Source: Moritella dasanensis ArB 0140 (lineage in GTDB: Bacteria > Pseudomonadota > Gammaproteobacteria > Enterobacterales > Moritellaceae). Taken from it: a DNA stretch of 64,000 nt. The notes beneath the pieces were generated by a model that worked only from the letters and a program-made list of their open reading frames with translations, searched no databases and was not told the origin of the DNA. The stretch lies in the NCBI RefSeq assembly GCF_000276805.1, contig NZ_AKXQ01000020.1:1-64000 (forward strand), read 5' to 3'. Below, one piece after another: positions 17,031-24,622 of this stretch (position 1 is the first letter of the stretch; each line of letters begins with the position of its first letter). Position numbers and translations under genes: made by a program.

Positions 17031-18078
17031 CCATCACACCATTTTGTTGTTTAAATTGGCTAGTCATGTCACCAACATTACTTTGCTCATCCGCTTTTAG
17101 CGTATAGTTTTTACCATCATTGAGTTTATTAAAATCAACTTTGAACTGGGTGTACACATCACCATACTGATAACGCATATTCAGTTCTCTCTGTTCTAGG
17201 TTATAGGTCAGAGTATACTGCGTTGCATAACCCGTCATCTTACCGTTGACGATACGGTTAGCGGCGTCTAGCGGCACTTTATACGTTGAGCTATCAATTT
17301 TCGCTAAGCCGTTAATAATACTGCTTGGCTCTTGCAGTTGCGCCAGCATGTATTTATTCCACACAAAGCGCTCTGCAGGTCCGACGTTACCCGCTAATGG
17401 GAATTCACTTGAATATTGTGACTGTTGTGTTGGTTTTTTCGCATCCCAATTAGCTAAGTGCTTATTAAATTCAGGACTATTGGTTAATACGTCATACTGC
17501 GCGCCGTGGTAAATCTTCCAGTGTCCATCAATAAACTCTAAAATAGCTGAATCACCACTGCTGTCTTGCAATGAATAATGGCCTTTTAACTTAGCACCAT
17601 CAGCGCCAGCAAACTGCTGAATTTGAATATCTTCAATACCCACCAGCGCCTCTTTAACGCTGCTGAAGTTATCTAAGAAATACGGAATAACACGCGAGTT
17701 TTCTAATTGCACCTTCTCGGCATTGTATTCCCCACTGCTTTCTTCCCCTAGATACAAAGCATTTGCGGCTAACCCCGCTTCATTAAAACCATCAATGCCC
17801 GCTTTACCGTAAAACGTCGTTAAGATTGAAGCGTACTTGGATGTCCATGTCATAACTTGGTCACCAGACTCCGCACCTCGGTAACTAATACCCTTTGCAC
17901 GCACATCAATTGTCGGGTGTGTTTCAACCATCCAGTCCATTGTTCGAGACACAAATACCCCATGCTCTTCAGTATCCCAAATTAACCGTGAACAGGCTTG
18001 TACCACAGAGATAGCGGAAGTGAATAATGCCGCGCCAACGGCAACCTTAACCAATGATTTTTTTGTTAATAAAGTCAT
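17002..18078 (-). CDS. Exported choloylglycine/penicillin V acylase-type Ntn hydrolase
   Basis: A 358-residue linear amide C-N hydrolase. A signal peptide (KKSLVKVAVGAALFTSAISVVQA) ends directly before CSRLIW, so cleavage would expose Cys29 as the N-terminal nucleophile typical of the family. RTMDWM (about 45-50), the conserved Asp region, and the NSPEFNKHLANW segment (near 200) agree with penicillin V acylase and bile salt hydrolase relatives. It therefore acts in the periplasm on amides; in Gram-negative bacteria such enzymes often cleave acyl-homoserine lactones. It is divergent from a LysR gene with a palindrome between them. The C-terminal residues NSTE* are encoded by a tandem repeat. 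The substrate is not determined by sequence. Confidence 0.85.
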   Translation of the reverse strand: MTLLTKKSLVKVAVGAALFTSAISVVQACSRLIWDTEEHGVFVSRTMDWMVETHPTIDVRAKGISYRGAESGDQVMTWTSKYASILTTFYGKAGIDGFNEAGLAANALYLGEESSGEYNAEKVQLENSRVIPYFLDNFSSVKEALVGIEDIQIQQFAGADGAKLKGHYSLQDSSGDSAILEFIDGHWKIYHGAQYDVLTNSPEFNKHLANWDAKKPTQQSQYSSEFPLAGNVGPAERFVWNKYMLAQLQEPSSIINGLAKIDSSTYKVPLDAANRIVNGKMTGYATQYTLTYNLEQRELNMRYQYGDVYTQFKVDFNKLNDGKNYTLKADEQSNVGDMTSQFKQQNGVMAQYRINSTE

Positions 18079-18187
18079 ACTTTAATCTACCTTATAAAAT
18101 GTTATCTCAGCAATGGAATGTTTCTGCATCACGCTTGTTTACATGCCTCAATAATAACGGTTTAATCTCACAGGTAATCTCAGTTAC

Positions 18188-18204
18188 GTTGGGAATATCC
18201 CAAC
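18188..18204. promoter_or_regulatory. Palindromic operator candidate between Ntn hydrolase and LysR
   Basis: GTTGGGA-ATA-TCCCAAC, a perfect 7-bp-arm palindrome, lies 110 bp before the hydrolase start and 72 bp before the LysR start. Such placement is usual for LysR-type binding sites controlling a divergent pair. Confidence 0.5.
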
Positions 18205-18275
18205 AACGAATGATATGAGTAATATGATCCATAACATTCGTCATGTTAGTACAAGATGAGGGAGTGGAAGCAATC

Positions 18276-19178
18276 ATGCTTAGATTTAGTTTCGAACAAT
18301 TGGCGTCATTCGTGGCTGTCGCTGAACAAGGCTCGTTTAGTAAAGCGGCACAATCATTAGGGAAAGATCGTTCGACCTTGCATCAACACGTAGGTAATTT
18401 AGAAATTGATTTGGGTATTACTTTATTTGATCGCCGCGGTAAGTTTCCTAAAATAACCTTTGAAGGCCGCAGTTTACTCACCCAAGTCCAGCATATTCTT
18501 TACCATGCACAAGTACTGCAAAATAGCGGTGACAGTTTAGCTGAAGGATTAGAAGCAAGCTTGACGATTTATCACGATGTTTCCTTGCCAATTTCAGTCA
18601 TAGAACAAGTACAACGAGCTGTCCATCAGCAATACCCACAAACACAATTGCATTGGCTACACCGAGGACGTGAAGAGTCTATTAACGCACTTGCAGAGCA
18701 GCATGCTGATATCTCAATTATTTTAAGCAAAGGTTCTGGTGTACTACCAAGCAAAGGGCTTACTTTTACCAATCTCGGGTTTCTGCCATTTTCTTTCTTT
18801 GCCCATACAGACACCGCTTTAGCGCAACAAGTAAGTTGTAGTTTGGAAGATTTAGAAAAGCAGCAGCAATACACTGCAGAGAATTTCATGGAAGTAGATC
18901 TTGGTAAAAAAACTAAAATATCGGCGCGTGTGGCCACCATCAGCAATATGGATATTATTCTGTCATTACTCAAGCAGGGTGGCTGGGCATTGTTACCCAA
19001 CCACGTGGTTAGTTCGTCTTCATATGCGCATGAGATCTGTAAACTCAACATTAATTTTATGACCAATGACGGCCGCTGGAGTTTAGTTTTACTTACCCGT
19101 TCCCATCAAAGTACCGGTAAAGTAAAAAGTTACGCCATCGAACAATTTAAAGCGGCGTTTAAAGATATCACTCGATAA
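18276..19178 (+). CDS. LysR-type regulator
   Basis: A 300-residue LysR transcription factor. HTH residues 1-60 (FEQLASFVAVAEQGSFSKAAQSLGKDRSTLHQHVGNLE) precede an effector domain with the weakly conserved ligand pocket. ATG 18276 has GGAAG at six bases; an earlier ATG at 18243 has none. It is divergent from the exported amide hydrolase and 100 bp before the IDO-like gene on its own strand, so it may control either. The HTH has KDRSTLHQHV where most LysR proteins have VSQPAVSxQI, placing it in a divergent subgroup. Confidence 0.85.
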   Translation: MLRFSFEQLASFVAVAEQGSFSKAAQSLGKDRSTLHQHVGNLEIDLGITLFDRRGKFPKITFEGRSLLTQVQHILYHAQVLQNSGDSLAEGLEASLTIYHDVSLPISVIEQVQRAVHQQYPQTQLHWLHRGREESINALAEQHADISIILSKGSGVLPSKGLTFTNLGFLPFSFFAHTDTALAQQVSCSLEDLEKQQQYTAENFMEVDLGKKTKISARVATISNMDIILSLLKQGGWALLPNHVVSSSSYAHEICKLNINFMTNDGRWSLVLLTRSHQSTGKVKSYAIEQFKAAFKDITR

Positions 19179-19278
19179 GCTACTTTTGTGTACCACCTTC
19201 TTACTCGATGGAGTAGTTTTATAAATTACCTAATGCGTTAATATTCCAGCCGAATATTCACACTCAAAAGGTAATTAA

Positions 19279-20457
19279 ATGAAAAACAGTAGTAACGCGA
19301 CCCAGATATTTGATCTATGGATTAGATCTTCATTTGTTGATATCAATACCGAGCTAGAGAGCCTCTATTGGCAACAAGAAGATAGGGATAATGTCGACGG
19401 CGTTGGTGACGCATTGAAACAACAACTCGAGTCTGAAGGCAATGCGCTAATAAAAGTACTTCTAGCAGAGGGTAATACCAGCCAAAATTTTGATAACGCG
19501 TTTAATTTACTCGGCAGTGTCGGGTTATACATGGCCGCTTGCCGCCGTCATGAATTAACAGAACCGTCACGCGAAACCCGTTCACCACTTATCGCAGCAT
19601 CCGCTCTCGCCATGCACTTAGGTCCAACGATAGGTATGGCACCACGTTTTTCTACCGCGCACTTAACCACGCATAATATCGCCGAGAATGGCATCTACAA
19701 ACGCTTCACCACCTTACATGACGAGAGCCTATTTGTTGATTACAATACCCGCAGTATATTGGCCTTTAAACGTGCCGCAGAAGCGCTATCCAAAATACAT
19801 GTCATGGGTATCTCTCACCCGCTTTGTTATGACTTATTGCTCGCAGCCAAGCAGGGGCTGAGTGAGGTTATTGACTCAAACACCATCTTATTCAGTGAAC
19901 TCGATACCGATCGTTTCTTCCATTGCGTCCGCCCTTATTACAAACCTTATCGTGTCGGCACTCAGATTTATCGTGGTGCCAATGCCGGTGATTTTGCCGG
20001 TATCAATATTGTCGATATGTTACTTGGATTATGCCGCGCCAATGAACCATTTTACTCACAAATGCTGGTTGATAAATTCACTTACATGATGCCTGAAGAC
20101 CAGCAGTTACTGCGTGACTGTATGCAACGTGCCAATTTAATGGATGATTTTCTTAGCCAACAGCAATATAAAAACCAAGCTTGGTATCAACGTAATTTAA
20201 CTGTTTTTTTAGACGTCTGTAAATTACACGGCGCTACTGCAATCCAACACCATGACCAACTGGTGAATAAATACATAGCGCAACCAGCAAGTCAGGTGCA
20301 ATCACAGCATATGGATAAGTTAACAGCCAGTGGTCCACCATTACACATATTACTGCGTTCACTCGAAAAGCTCCGAGATCTTCGTGCTGCGAATCCGAGA
20401 GAGGACATCGCAACACGTTATCACGACATGCTGACACTGCATTCATCACTCAATTAA
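19279..20457 (+). CDS. Indoleamine 2,3-dioxygenase/PrnB-like protein (DUF1864)
   Basis: A 392-residue soluble, mostly helical protein. The segments LGSVGLYMAACRRHELTEP, HLGPTIGMAPRFSTAHLTTHN, FHCVRPYYKPYRVGTQIYRGANAGDFAGINIVDMLLGL and DFLSQQQYKNQAWYQRNLTVFLDVCKLHG resemble the DUF1864 group, which has the fold of the heme dioxygenase superfamily together with PrnB of pyrrolnitrin synthesis. The RGANAGDFAGIN loop sits where IDO has its substrate loop. A heme iron and an indole-type substrate are therefore expected from the family, not shown. The start has AAGG. The next gene, 87 bp on, is a kynureninase-like enzyme, which supports a tryptophan-derived pathway. Confidence 0.7.
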   Translation: MKNSSNATQIFDLWIRSSFVDINTELESLYWQQEDRDNVDGVGDALKQQLESEGNALIKVLLAEGNTSQNFDNAFNLLGSVGLYMAACRRHELTEPSRETRSPLIAASALAMHLGPTIGMAPRFSTAHLTTHNIAENGIYKRFTTLHDESLFVDYNTRSILAFKRAAEALSKIHVMGISHPLCYDLLLAAKQGLSEVIDSNTILFSELDTDRFFHCVRPYYKPYRVGTQIYRGANAGDFAGINIVDMLLGLCRANEPFYSQMLVDKFTYMMPEDQQLLRDCMQRANLMDDFLSQQQYKNQAWYQRNLTVFLDVCKLHGATAIQHHDQLVNKYIAQPASQVQSQHMDKLTASGPPLHILLRSLEKLRDLRAANPREDIATRYHDMLTLHSSLN

Positions 20458-20544
20458 CCGCCAGTGCAGCGACGACAACACGCTTCAACCACCTTGTTAA
20501 CAACATTTAACACCGACATGTACATATGAAGGAATTGAACAGTC

Positions 20545-21654
20545 ATGTATAAAAAAGATTTTTTACTTAACGACAATATTTATTTACTCAACCATTCTGT
20601 TGGTCGCCCACTTAAAAATACCGAGCAGCAATTTAAACGCCATTTCATGGACCACTGGCAGCATACGAGCAGCGAACCATGGCCGCAATGGATGACGGCC
20701 ATTGACCGCTACAATTCAGCGTTAGGCACATTGTTTAATAATGATGGCGCTAATTTTTGCCCACAAGTGAATCTATCGAGTGCGCTCACTAAATTAGTCA
20801 TGTCCGTCGATAGGTTACAACAACCACACACCAAAATACTCATGTCTGAAGCTGACTTCCCCAGTATGGGCTTTGTCATGCAGCGAGCATTAGCATCAAC
20901 AGCAAGCATCACCTACATTCCAAGTCAGCTGGATGTTACCGATCCAAATGTGTGGGCTGAATACCTTAATGAGACGATTGACCTGGTTTTTATCAGCCAT
21001 GCGTACTCCAACACCGGTCAACAAGCACCACTGAATGACATTTTATCGATTGCCCGTCAGCATCAGGTATTATCTATCATCGATGTCGCGCAATCAGCCG
21101 GGATCATGCCACTCGATCTGAGCGTCACGAGACCAGACTTTATGATTGGATCTTGTGTGAAATGGTTATGCGGTGGGCCCGGCAGCAGTTATTTATGGGT
21201 TAATCCAACGCAAATAACGTCTTGTCATCCACAAGATGTCGGTTGGTTTTCTCATCAACAGCCGTTTGAGTTTGATATCCATGATTTTCGTGAACGCAAC
21301 AGCGCATTGAAATTTTGGGGAGGCACGCCATCGATCATGCCGTATGTTATCTCTGCCAATAGTATCGAATACTTTGCCAGGTTAGGGACAGAAACATTAC
21401 GCCAACATAACCAAACGTTATTGGATATGTTGGCCAATGCTTTTCCAGGACAACTGGTGTCACCACAGCAAATACCTCAGCGTAATGGCACCGCCATTTT
21501 ACACTTTGGTGCACAACAAGCGGAAGTTCTTTCGGCATTATCGGCGCATAAAATCAGTGTCGACAATCGATTGCATGGCATGCGCATATCACCACACATC
21601 TATAATGATGAAACAGAAATACAGCAGCTTATCGATGTGATTAAGTCGGTATAG
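20545..21654 (+). CDS. Kynureninase-like class V PLP enzyme
   Basis: A 369-residue fold-type I PLP enzyme. The N-terminal LLNHSVGRPL binds the cofactor region; SEADFPSMGFVMQRA (near 95) matches the kynureninase NFP segment; IDVAQSAG (near 178) has the Asp that pairs with the pyridine nitrogen; and GSCVKWLCGGPGSSYLWV (about 205-222) carries the PLP lysine in a context typical of kynureninase (K-x-L-x-GGPG). It is shorter than canonical kynureninase (410-430 residues). With the IDO-like gene before it, cleavage of a kynurenine-type or related substrate is plausible. The ribosome site is AAGGA, a little far from the ATG. It converges on the phosphonate genes. Confidence 0.75.
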   Translation: MYKKDFLLNDNIYLLNHSVGRPLKNTEQQFKRHFMDHWQHTSSEPWPQWMTAIDRYNSALGTLFNNDGANFCPQVNLSSALTKLVMSVDRLQQPHTKILMSEADFPSMGFVMQRALASTASITYIPSQLDVTDPNVWAEYLNETIDLVFISHAYSNTGQQAPLNDILSIARQHQVLSIIDVAQSAGIMPLDLSVTRPDFMIGSCVKWLCGGPGSSYLWVNPTQITSCHPQDVGWFSHQQPFEFDIHDFRERNSALKFWGGTPSIMPYVISANSIEYFARLGTETLRQHNQTLLDMLANAFPGQLVSPQQIPQRNGTAILHFGAQQAEVLSALSAHKISVDNRLHGMRISPHIYNDETEIQQLIDVIKSV

Positions 21655-21683
21655 ACTTGCTCACATCCGTTAATTAAGCGGTA

Positions 21684-22259
21684 CTAAAAAGCCTCTGTCG
21701 ATAACAAGACAGGAGGCTTATTCATCACAAACTGCTGGGCAATACGTAAGTAGTGTGCCAAATCGGGGTGTTCCAGTGCTAAGTCTTTACCTAAATCATC
21801 AAACAAGCGTACTTGTAAGGCGTCTTTATAAAATGGCAGTTGTTCAAACTCGCTAATATCTTGCGCATTCATTGCCCCACCTTGCACAACGAGACTATCT
21901 TGTGATGCTTGGCTAAGTTGGCTGTGATATTTAGGCTTCACCGCGCACAAATAACGCTTGGCTTGCACATGTAACGCAATACCATCAATGATCTGCTTCG
22001 GGAAGTACGGCGCTAAAAATTTAGCCCCCACATCTTCATGATAACCATCAATACCGTGCTCGGCGATATCTTCTGGCAGCTCTAAAATTAAATGGCCAAA
22101 GTCATGCAATAAGGCCGCGGTAATGATCGCGTCACTGCTATTTTTTTGCTCGGCGTAATAAGCCGACTGCAGCATATGCTCACCCATAGAGATATTCTCA
22201 CCATAAGCAACGTGACCATTGTCTTCGAATTGCTGTTTAATAAACGCAATTATATCCAT
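21684..22259 (-). CDS. HD-domain mixed-valent diiron oxygenase (PhnZ/TmpB type)
   Basis: A 191-residue HD protein of the phosphonate-operon HDIG group. It carries Tyr19 and Glu21 in YGE, His28, the HD pair His52-Asp53 in LLHDFGHL, His73, His96 and Lys100 (HVQAK). From memory of PhnZ, these match its iron ligands and the phosphonate-binding lysine. PhnZ and TmpB cleave a 1-hydroxyphosphonate C-P bond oxidatively, giving an acid and phosphate. The gene starts at the base where the upstream dioxygenase gene stops (one-base overlap), so the two are coupled. The TauD-type partner makes a TmpB-like (trimethylaminoethylphosphonate) role more likely than PhnZ. Confidence 0.85.
   Translation of the reverse strand: MDIIAFIKQQFEDNGHVAYGENISMGEHMLQSAYYAEQKNSSDAIITAALLHDFGHLILELPEDIAEHGIDGYHEDVGAKFLAPYFPKQIIDGIALHVQAKRYLCAVKPKYHSQLSQASQDSLVVQGGAMNAQDISEFEQLPFYKDALQVRLFDDLGKDLALEHPDLAHYLRIAQQFVMNKPPVLLSTEAF
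21687..21719. terminator. Terminator hairpin inside the last codons of the HD gene
   Basis: AAGCCTC/GAGGCTT with an inner GTC/GAC forms a hairpin between the convergent kynureninase-like and HD genes. It lies within the coding end of the HD gene (stop at 21684), so the 3' codons double as a terminator, at least for the plus-strand message. Confidence 0.6.
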
Positions 22260-23365
22260 TATTTAGTCTCCATTTGACATTCTAATGCCGTCTCTAATAC
22301 TGCTAGCGCGCTCTTTAATGAATCAATATCGGCATAACAACCTTGCAGATGTCGAGCGCCTTCAGCAGCCACTTCTCGGCCATGTAAAATCCGTTCATTA
22401 TTAAATATCATCAGCTCGCCCGGTTGCAAGGTACACAAGAATTTGCACTCAGCGCTATGCAAGATACGGCTGAAATTTTGATACGCTTGATAAAATGCCG
22501 CCATCTCTGCAAACGGTAATTGAATCGCTTGAATAGAACGGTTATTTAAACGGATACGCTCAAGACCGCCGCTATTATTTAACTCGATGATATAACCCGT
22601 ATGTTCAAGATGAGTATCTGCATTTTTAAAACGGTACGTCACTGGCGTCGAGGTTAATAACTTATATTGTTGTGGAAAACGTTGTTGCAATAATTGCGCG
22701 GCGTAGAAGCCGTCCGTTAACGCTGTTACCCCCCCTTTTTCAGCACTGACTAAGCAATGCAAAAGCTGTAAAGTCGGCACTGGATGGCGGTAAGCATTGT
22801 CCGTATGTAGGCTTAATGGCTTGGGGGTGAATGCTAAATTAACCGGATTTTCTTGCGACACCACTTCGAAATGACTGCCGTAGTTGGTATCACGCACAAA
22901 GCCAAATTGCTCGACGACCTTAAATAACTGTTTATCCACATTCGGTACATCGGTTAAGAATGCCAGCCCAAATTGTTTCACCGCCCCTAACCAATCACGC
23001 TTAATATCCTGACGACTGAGTACGTCAGGGTAACGAAAAGTGATTGCTGGCGCATCGAGTTGTCCATCCCACAATACTTGCTCATCGAGCGCAGTCGTAT
23101 CATTAGCGTCTTGCTCAAAAGCTTGCATACTTTCTAAAAAAGTCTGACTGTAGCGGCTTTGATGGCCATCTTGCCAAGTAATGACTAAGTCCCCGTATTC
23201 AATCGTCACCACTTCTGGCTGGATCGTTAAATCTAAATCGAGGATCTCTTGTAAGCGTTGTCCAGACGAATGTAAACATGCGCTGCAACGGCAATTATCT
23301 TTTAGCCAAAAATAATGCAATGGCTGATTATTATAAACAAGGTGGGAAGCGTGTAGTGTCAGCAT
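22259..23365 (-). CDS. Gamma-butyrobetaine hydroxylase-like 2OG dioxygenase (TmpA type)
   Basis: A 368-residue Fe(II)/2-oxoglutarate dioxygenase with two parts. Residues 1-80 form a zinc-binding DUF971-like domain (Cys25, Cys27, Cys30, His32 in NCRCSACLH). The TauD domain follows, with the HTD iron ligands at 187-189 (SLHTDNAYRH), the distal His in RILHGREV and the 2OG-binding Arg in ARHLQGCY. This architecture is shared by gamma-butyrobetaine hydroxylase and TmpA, which hydroxylates C1 of 2-(trimethylammonio)ethylphosphonate. The coupled HD gene downstream makes the TmpA role much more likely than carnitine synthesis. AGGA precedes the ATG. Confidence 0.85.
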   Translation of the reverse strand: MLTLHASHLVYNNQPLHYFWLKDNCRCSACLHSSGQRLQEILDLDLTIQPEVVTIEYGDLVITWQDGHQSRYSQTFLESMQAFEQDANDTTALDEQVLWDGQLDAPAITFRYPDVLSRQDIKRDWLGAVKQFGLAFLTDVPNVDKQLFKVVEQFGFVRDTNYGSHFEVVSQENPVNLAFTPKPLSLHTDNAYRHPVPTLQLLHCLVSAEKGGVTALTDGFYAAQLLQQRFPQQYKLLTSTPVTYRFKNADTHLEHTGYIIELNNSGGLERIRLNNRSIQAIQLPFAEMAAFYQAYQNFSRILHSAECKFLCTLQPGELMIFNNERILHGREVAAEGARHLQGCYADIDSLKSALAVLETALECQMETK

Positions 23366-23396
23366 AGCGAGGTCCTAATATTCAAAGACAATTATT

Positions 23397-23436
23397 AAAA
23401 AACGATGCAGCAAGGTCATCATAATCCCCTGCTGCA
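23397..23436 (-). terminator. Intercistronic terminator between binding protein and dioxygenase genes
   Basis: On the minus strand TGCAGCAGGG... pairs with CCTTGCTGCA (ten pairs including one G-U) and is followed by TCGTTTTTT. It lies 28 bp after the binding-protein stop and 32 bp before the dioxygenase start. Read-through would make the binding protein much more abundant than the enzymes. Confidence 0.7.
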
Positions 23437-23463
23437 CCGGATTAACTCAAAGAGAGAGTTAAA

Positions 23464-24474
23464 TTAACCTTTAGATTCTGACTTACTATTAAATTTATCA
23501 GACCATTTAGTTAATACAGCTCGACGATCATTGGCCATTTTACCAAAGTCCATGTCTACAATCGCGTCTTCCACATTCGGGTAGTTTGCAACCGCGCCAC
23601 TCACGTCTTTATGCCCAACAACAGGATAAATGGTGTTATACATTTTGTTGGCATCCAGTGATAACGACCATTCAACCAGCTTTTTAGCCGCATCAGATTC
23701 GTTATTCACTAGGCCAACAGACTCCGTATCCCAACCAATACCTTTTGGTAAGATAAGATCAATCGGTGCGCCTTGAGACTTCAATTTAGAACCGCGGATC
23801 GCCACAGAAATACCAATGACGGTTTCACCCATCGCAGACTGCACGCAAGGTTTAGAGCCTGAATGGGTATAATGAGCAATATTTTTATCCAGTTGCTCCA
23901 TATACTGCCAGCCTTGTTGCTCACCCATACCTTGTAACCATGCTGTCACTTGGATATACCCCGTACCCGATGAACCCGGATTAGGCATCACGATGTGGCC
24001 CTTATAAACTGGATCGAGCAAGTCTTCCCAGGTTTTCGGTTTTGGTAAACCCAGTTGTTTTGCAACGATGGTATTAAAACAAACGGTATTAAAAAACGCG
24101 TCATTACCAAACCAGGCTTTGTCGTCTTCAGGATCAACCATAGAGGCTTTTAAACCCGCTAAATTAGTTGGCGTATAAGGTTTAACAATACCGCTATCTT
24201 TGAGTAATGCTAATGATGAACCAGCCAATCCCCACACCACATCTGCTTTGGCATTTTTACCTTCAGCCAATAACTTAGCCGTCATCACACCGGTAGAATC
24301 ACGCACCCATTTAATCTCGATATCAGGGTGGCTTTCTTCAAAGGTATTTTTAAATAAGGCTAACAGATCGGTTTCAAAAGAAGTGTAAACGACCAACTCC
24401 TGTTTCGCGAACGCGTTAGCAGAAGCACCGAAAATAACGGCAGTGGCAAGTAATGACTGTTTAAAAATGTGCAT
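23464..24474 (-). CDS. ABC transporter periplasmic binding protein, aminoethylphosphonate type
   Basis: A 336-residue exported binding protein. The signal peptide is MHIFKQSLLATAVIFGASANAFA, followed by KQELVVYTSFETD. It belongs to the iron/phosphonate-type group (VVYTSFE, GLAGSSLALLKDSG, NPGSSGTGYIQVTAW), which includes the 2-aminoethylphosphonate binding proteins. The TSFE and NPGSSGTGY loops would form the phosphonate pocket. ATG 24474 is preceded by AAGGATGTTATTG; an in-frame ATG three codons earlier lies too close to that site. Genes for permease and ATPase are missing nearby, so the partner transporter must lie elsewhere. The cluster context indicates an organophosphonate ligand. Confidence 0.85.
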   Translation of the reverse strand: MHIFKQSLLATAVIFGASANAFAKQELVVYTSFETDLLALFKNTFEESHPDIEIKWVRDSTGVMTAKLLAEGKNAKADVVWGLAGSSLALLKDSGIVKPYTPTNLAGLKASMVDPEDDKAWFGNDAFFNTVCFNTIVAKQLGLPKPKTWEDLLDPVYKGHIVMPNPGSSGTGYIQVTAWLQGMGEQQGWQYMEQLDKNIAHYTHSGSKPCVQSAMGETVIGISVAIRGSKLKSQGAPIDLILPKGIGWDTESVGLVNNESDAAKKLVEWSLSLDANKMYNTIYPVVGHKDVSGAVANYPNVEDAIVDMDFGKMANDRRAVLTKWSDKFNSKSESKG

Positions 24475-24532
24475 CAATAACATCCTTTATTGATAAATTA
24501 ATCGATAGTTACCTAAGGGATAGATAAGTATT

Positions 24533-24548
24533 TATGATGCACATCATA
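24533..24548. promoter_or_regulatory. Palindrome upstream of the phosphonate binding-protein gene
   Basis: TATGATG-CA-CATCATA lies 59 bp before the start at 24474. Read as ATGAT-N4-ATCAT it is close to, but not the same as, the FNR consensus TTGAT-N4-ATCAA. It is a possible operator for the phosphonate genes; the cognate factor is unknown. Confidence 0.35.
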
Positions 24549-24622
24549 GGTTGGATATATGACAGTTTTATGTTGTTATTATGTCGCTAAGATTAAATTG
24601 TTCCATTCAAGGCACAAGATCA

